The notes beneath the pieces were generated by a model, which saw only the letters and a list, made by a program, of their open reading frames with translations, was not told where the DNA came from and searched no databases. From the NCBI GenBank assembly GCA_018814245.1, contig JAHIZN010000073.1:1-9474 (forward strand): a stretch of 9,474 nt of DNA. Reading direction: 5' to 3'. This DNA is from a bacterium (lineage in GTDB: Bacteria > UBA9089 > CG2-30-40-21). Both the position numbers and the translations under genes were made by a program. Of this stretch, positions 5,400 through 9,474 are shown piece after piece. Within the stretch, counting starts at the first letter, position 1, and each line of letters opens with the position of its first letter.

Positions 5400-5591
5400 A
5401 CAGATGGAGATGAAGCAAGGTATCAAGGCACAAAGATACAGAAACGAAAAGATTAGAGAGACAGATGGAGATGAAAATGGAACAAGGCATAGCAGCACAG
5501 ATACACATCTGTGGATTGCGAACTATTGCCCTATGTCTTGCTTCCTTTGTACCTTTGTGCTTTTGTGTCTTTGTGCCTTTGTGCCTTCTTC
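5400..5591. repeat. 8-bp CTTTGTG tandem repeat and its inverted partner within the start of the large ORF
   Basis: The right half (5544-5591) is an 8-bp tandem: CCTTTGTA, CCTTTGTG, CTTTTGTG, TCTTTGTG, CCTTTGTG, CCTTCTTC. The left part (about 5415-5450) holds the opposite orientation (AAGGCACAAAGATACAG). The 15-bp word ACAGATGGAGATGAA occurs at 5400-5414 and 5461-5475, a 61-bp period. The right half is read in frame as a hydrophobic segment of the receptor. Confidence 0.75.
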
Positions 5592-8500
5592 TTTAGATGC
5601 AGCAGGCTATCCTGCACAACCAAGTCATGTAAGGGCTGTAGAGTTAGAAAATGGACGGATAAAATTATGGTGGGATTTGTCTGATTCTATTAATATTCAG
5701 GAATATCGTATCTATATGCAAATTAGCCAGGATGCGTGGAAACTTATGGCTACTGTTCCTGCTTGCAAACAATGGTGGCAATCTCAGGCAAAGACAAACA
5801 AACAGTTTTCTGTATCCGCAGTAAATAAGCATGGAATAGAAGAAGGAAACCGAAGTCTTGCCCTTAATATCCCGTATCTTAGGATAAGTACCAATAATTG
5901 CATGACTTCATTTAAGGATGACCAGAATAATATCTGGGTAGGTACCCCGGGTGGAGTAAAAAGAATTAATGCTGATACCAATCAGGTAAAAATCTATACG
6001 GTTAAGGATGGATTGATTAATAACTATGTACAGACAATTATTCAGGACAGCCGGGGTTATCTTTGGTTTGGAACACGGGATGGTTTGAGCTGTTATACAG
6101 GAAAGGCATGGAAGACATATACTAAGGCTGATGGATTATTGAGCAATAACATACTCTCTATTATGCAGGATAATCACAAATCTTTCTGGTTTGGAACATC
6201 AGAGGGGGCAAATAAATATGATGGAGAAAAATGGACAGCATATGCAAAGGCTGAAGGTATGTCCGGATATGCAATAAAGGATATTGAAAAGGATAATAAT
6301 GGAAATATATGGTTTGCCACATCAGATGGGATAAGCAGATACGATGGAAAAGAATGGACAATATATTCTAAAGATTCTGGATTGGCAAGCAATGATATTT
6401 TAGCTATCTACAAGGATAAGACAGGAAAACTTTGGTTTGGAAGCAATTATGGAGGAGTAAGCATTTATAATGGCAAGGAATGGTTTGTTTATGCCAATTC
6501 TGAGATTTCTCATACCCCTGTCCGTTCTATTATTGAGGATACTCATGGTAATCTCTGGTTTGCTGCAGGCGAAAAGGTGGTCAGGTTTGATAGATATAAA
6601 TGGGAATGTTATGGCATTGATGATGGGTTGGCAAGCTACGATGTTTTATCCTTAAGTGTGGATAAAGCAGGCAGGATATGGGCAGTAGGCACAGGTATTA
6701 TAGATAAGGGTTGTGGTATTAGCCGCTACAACAAAGAAATATGGCAGCCATGGACACAAAGCTTGATTAATCCATTGAATCTGAATGCCAGACAAATGAT
6801 ACCCTTTGCCAAATGTGCTGCTCTGTGGAGTATTCTTGTTTTGATTTTATTATTCTCTGGTTCTATTCTTTTCATATGTAGGAAAAAAATTCTGCCTGCC
6901 TATTCTAATCTTACCATGGTTAAGGCTCAAAACCTCTTCAAAAAGATATTAGATGATCAGGATATATTCTTTGCTACTATTTATGAAATACTACCTGGGA
7001 ACAAATATTCTCTTGCAACCTTGAATCACCTTTCTGCCATGCTCAGGGTTAATCATCAACCTCAGAAGTGCTGCCTTTTTGCTTCGCTGCTATGCAAGGC
7101 ATATTATCATCTTCAAAGGTCAATTAATGAAGAAAGAGGCAGCACCTCTGGCAAGATTGTAGAGGTTTTGAATCAGGGTGTTTTATCAAGAACCTCAGAG
7201 GCATTAGAGCACACTACCCATTTTAAGTGGGGAGAGCAGCTATATTCTCTGTATCATTTTCTGGCTAAGGCATGGGAAGTGGAAAACTTTCCTCAAATCC
7301 TTGAGATAGAGGAAACCCTTAAGCAAACATCAACCCTGTTACAAAAGGATGGATTTATTATCCCAGAGGTTTCTGAAATAATTTTCAGGCTTGAAAATGA
7401 ATTCTTTGACATTATTGAACGGTATCAAAGGGCAAGAATTTCCAAAAAAAAGATGAAACATTTGCATGATGCCATGAATGTCCTGACTGAACTTCAGGAG
7501 TCGTTGGGAAGGGACAAGAGACAGAATACAGAAAACATGAGACAGGAGACAGAATACGGAAGGCAAAAGGCAGGAAGCAAAAGGCAGGAGACGGAAGACG
7601 ACAGGGAGCAGGAGACAGGGGTCGAAAATCTAAATCCGGAAACAGTGTTCCTGCAAAGAATACTGGCTAATTGGGCATTAAGGGTAAAGGATTATATCCA
7701 GATAAGTAATAATAGGGCACAGATAGAGTATCAATTAAAAAATAAGAATCTGCTCTATGACTCGGATGGGCTTTTAGTCTTTGAATTAATTAATACAGGT
7801 GGTGGTCCTGCAAGAAATATAATCATGGAGCTTATTGCAGGGAATGGGTACTTAACTGTTTCGGAAAGCAAAAAAGAGATTAATCTCTTGCTTCCTCAAC
7901 GAACCATAGAGGTTGAGCTGAAGATTCAGACCACCAATAACAAGGGTGTTACCTCAAATCATGATGTTATTGCTGAGATTTTACTTCAGTTTGATGATCT
8001 GGAAAAGAGCGGCAAGCAGATACGAATCTCTGAAAGGCTAAATATTTTTCCTGCCTCCAAACTAATCCATGGGAATATATTTAAGAAATTGGAGACTAAT
8101 CCCTATATTGTTGGACGAGCCTTGCAAGGGGATGAAGATGATATATTTGTTGGTCGGGATGAACTCCGGAAAAAGATTCAATCTGGCTTGAACTCTGGCT
8201 CTAATGCAGATATTATCACCCTTTATGGGGCGCGAAAAACAGGAAAAACTTCTGTGCTGCATCATATTCATAGATGGATAAAGGGCAAAGGTATCTCTGT
8301 TTTAACCGATACTCAGGAGATGATGGACTGTGATACCAATATGTTTTTCTATAATATATCAAGGGATATTTTTCATGCCTTAAAGGATGAGAATATCTTA
8401 TTGGAAGAACCAATGCAGAGAGATTTTGAGACACATGGAGCAAGCAGGTTTAGAAATGAATTTATAGATATGACAGAAAAAGCCCTTGGGGATGCTTCAT

Positions 8501-9240
8501 TAATCTTGATGTTTGATGAGTATGAAATAATTGAACAAATGATTGAGCAGAGCAGGTTAAATGCAAATATTCCCGAATATTTGCGAAGCCTTGTTCAGCA
8601 TAATAAGAGATTAACTATTCTTTTTACCGGTATTCGCAAAATAGAGGAAATGAACTTTAATCATTGGTCTCCCTTGCTTGATGGAATGTCTTCCCATCAG
8701 ATTGGGCTGCTTACTATGATCGATGCCGAAAGATTAATCACTCAACCAGTCGCAAACTATTTCCAATATGATCCGTTAGCCATAGAAAAGATGTTTAGAA
8801 TTACTTCAGGACATCCGTATTTTGTTCAACTTTTATGTCAGAAAATTGTCAATTACAGGAATGAGACCAAGAAGAATTATATTACTAATTTAGATATTAA
8901 TTGTGTGGTTAATGCCATAATAGAGGACAATGTATTGCCTGTAGACTTTATCTGGAAAGAGCTGTCTTTGGATAATCAGATATTTCTTTCAATGCTGAAT
9001 GCTATCCTTAATTCCAATGATAATTCAAGTATAAAAGGAATTGAGAATTTTATGATGAGATATAATCTTAATCTGGATATAAAGGTAATCACCGATGAAC
9101 TCCTGAAAAAAGAAATAATCAGGGAAGAAGACGGGTATTATGGGTTTAGAATGGAACTACTGGCACTGTTGATAAATCGACATAAGAATATCCAGCAATT
9201 AATCAGCAGGGCTTCAAGATATAGCCCATTGTGGAGGTAG
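5404..9240 (+). CDS. Transmembrane sensor: FN3-like domain, Reg_prop seven-bladed propeller and cytoplasmic STAND/AAA ATPase
   Basis: Numbering from ATG 5404 (1278 aa): hydrophobic export segment 45-62, FN3-like domain about 70-150, seven Reg_prop propeller blades about 168-450 with repeated LWFGT/DGL/YDGKEW motifs, one membrane helix 471-492 followed by RKK (propeller outside), helical region 500-700, hydrophilic repeat-encoded linker about 703-741, beta-sandwich about 775-885, then an ATPase. Its Walker A is GARKTGKT (942-949) and Walker B LILMFDE (1033-1039), followed by LFTGIR and a C-terminal winged-helix-like region (about 1180-1260). In other Reg_prop proteins the propeller senses an external ligand for a histidine kinase; here a STAND NTPase takes the output place, suggesting ligand-triggered assembly or conformational signalling. 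The start is uncertain: GAGGAA (5395-5400) favours ATG 5404 or 5410, while ATG 5533 gives a conventional signal peptide but has no ribosome binding site. Confidence 0.85.
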   Translation: MEMKQGIKAQRYRNEKIRETDGDENGTRHSSTDTHLWIANYCPMSCFLCTFVLLCLCAFVPSSLDAAGYPAQPSHVRAVELENGRIKLWWDLSDSINIQEYRIYMQISQDAWKLMATVPACKQWWQSQAKTNKQFSVSAVNKHGIEEGNRSLALNIPYLRISTNNCMTSFKDDQNNIWVGTPGGVKRINADTNQVKIYTVKDGLINNYVQTIIQDSRGYLWFGTRDGLSCYTGKAWKTYTKADGLLSNNILSIMQDNHKSFWFGTSEGANKYDGEKWTAYAKAEGMSGYAIKDIEKDNNGNIWFATSDGISRYDGKEWTIYSKDSGLASNDILAIYKDKTGKLWFGSNYGGVSIYNGKEWFVYANSEISHTPVRSIIEDTHGNLWFAAGEKVVRFDRYKWECYGIDDGLASYDVLSLSVDKAGRIWAVGTGIIDKGCGISRYNKEIWQPWTQSLINPLNLNARQMIPFAKCAALWSILVLILLFSGSILFICRKKILPAYSNLTMVKAQNLFKKILDDQDIFFATIYEILPGNKYSLATLNHLSAMLRVNHQPQKCCLFASLLCKAYYHLQRSINEERGSTSGKIVEVLNQGVLSRTSEALEHTTHFKWGEQLYSLYHFLAKAWEVENFPQILEIEETLKQTSTLLQKDGFIIPEVSEIIFRLENEFFDIIERYQRARISKKKMKHLHDAMNVLTELQESLGRDKRQNTENMRQETEYGRQKAGSKRQETEDDREQETGVENLNPETVFLQRILANWALRVKDYIQISNNRAQIEYQLKNKNLLYDSDGLLVFELINTGGGPARNIIMELIAGNGYLTVSESKKEINLLLPQRTIEVELKIQTTNNKGVTSNHDVIAEILLQFDDLEKSGKQIRISERLNIFPASKLIHGNIFKKLETNPYIVGRALQGDEDDIFVGRDELRKKIQSGLNSGSNADIITLYGARKTGKTSVLHHIHRWIKGKGISVLTDTQEMMDCDTNMFFYNISRDIFHALKDENILLEEPMQRDFETHGASRFRNEFIDMTEKALGDASLILMFDEYEIIEQMIEQSRLNANIPEYLRSLVQHNKRLTILFTGIRKIEEMNFNHWSPLLDGMSSHQIGLLTMIDAERLITQPVANYFQYDPLAIEKMFRITSGHPYFVQLLCQKIVNYRNETKKNYITNLDINCVVNAIIEDNVLPVDFIWKELSLDNQIFLSMLNAILNSNDNSSIKGIENFMMRYNLNLDIKVITDELLKKEIIREEDGYYGFRMELLALLINRHKNIQQLISRASRYSPLWR
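7510..7621. repeat. In-frame purine-rich GACAGGA/GGCAGGA repeat tract
   Basis: Degenerate 7-8 bp units such as GACAGGA, GGCAAAA and GGCAGGA fill about 110 bp of the receptor gene. GCAAAAGGCAGGA occurs twice 14 bp apart (7563-7575 and 7577-7589). The tract encodes a Gln/Glu/Arg/Lys-rich hydrophilic linker (about residues 703-741) between the helical region and the beta-sandwich, with the frame kept open. Confidence 0.75.
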
Positions 9241-9474
9241 CCGGCAATTCTTATGTGGTAATTTTTAATTACACAGCTCACAAAAGTTTGATTCTGAGTA
9301 ACTATTCAGGTAGTGTAAGAAAAGGAGATGTGGGGGATTATGGAGGAGATAAGGAGATATAGGGATTAGAAAAATATGAGGATAATACAACTTATCCCCT
9401 TAGGAATGATAACCCTGTAATCTTCCCTTCGATTTTAAGGCATTGATTATATTATTATTCCCATATCTCATGTC
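9241..9474. repeat. GGAGATA-type inverted short-period repeats at window end
   Basis: No gene is visible here. From about 9319 to 9369 there are degenerate units such as AGGAGATG, GGGGATTA, GGAGATAA and GGAGATATAGGGA. From about 9392 the opposite orientation appears (TTATCCCC, TAATCTTCCC, ATTCCCATATCTC). GGATAA (9380-9385) pairs with TTATCC (9392-9397), and GAGATATAGGGAT (9354-9366) nearly pairs with 9457-9469. The tract may continue beyond the window. Confidence 0.6.

Noticed and set aside
6161..6392. Minus-strand ORFs within the propeller
   Set aside because: They are antisense shadows produced by the repeated blade codons.

Overview
The window is AT-rich DNA from an uncultivated bacterium. 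All convincing genes lie on the + strand, most behind AGGAG-type ribosome binding sites. Its gene styles (a four-helix-bundle IVP-like gene, a PIN-domain toxin, small 'SSNY' secreted proteins with a C-terminal FlgD/sorting-like domain, a propeller sensor fused to a STAND ATPase) and its many short-period repeat tracts suggest a candidate-phylum or Planctomycetota/Omnitrophota-like genome. That placement is an impression, not a demonstration. No rRNA, tRNA, integrase, transposase or CRISPR array was seen.

Region 1 (1-1571). A four-helix-bundle protein gene (216-626) sits between two tracts of degenerate CTGGT/GACAC repeats in opposite orientation; its last eight codons and stop lie inside the downstream repeat, which is duplicated in tandem with a 61-bp period. 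Next comes a two-gene unit: a PIN-domain (VapC-like) protein (932-1411) overlapping a 57-aa partner (1398-1571) that looks like a new type of antitoxin.

Region 2 (1571-2194). A perfect 15-bp inverted repeat precedes a small secreted-protein gene (1659-2194) split by a -1 frame change.

Region 3 (2195-4618) is the main discovery. Three sites at 2440-2498, 3225-3285 and 4015-4071 have the layout of integron attC recombination sites: outer RYYYAAC-like and GTTRRRY boxes, paired arms with extra bases on the left arm, and the same orientation as the genes. They bound two gene cassettes of almost equal size (787 and 786 bp). One carries an unknown exported protein, the other an antitoxin plus PemK/MazF-type toxin. 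A good sigma70-type promoter (2315-2344) lies just upstream. No integrase is present, so this is an integrase-less attC cluster (CALIN type). A truncated retropepsin-like gene pair follows the last attC.

Region 4 (4678-9240). A solo CheW gene ends before a 12-bp inverted repeat that may be a terminator. A 1278-codon ORF then encodes a membrane-spanning receptor: an export segment, an FN3-like domain, a seven-bladed Reg_prop propeller, one transmembrane helix, a helical region, a beta-sandwich and a STAND/AAA ATPase with a winged-helix-like end. Its export segment is encoded by an 8-bp tandem repeat and an internal linker by another repeat family.

A theme across the window is at least five unrelated families of short-period degenerate repeats. 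Most are laid out as head-to-head inverted tracts, either flanking genes or absorbed in frame into coding sequence.
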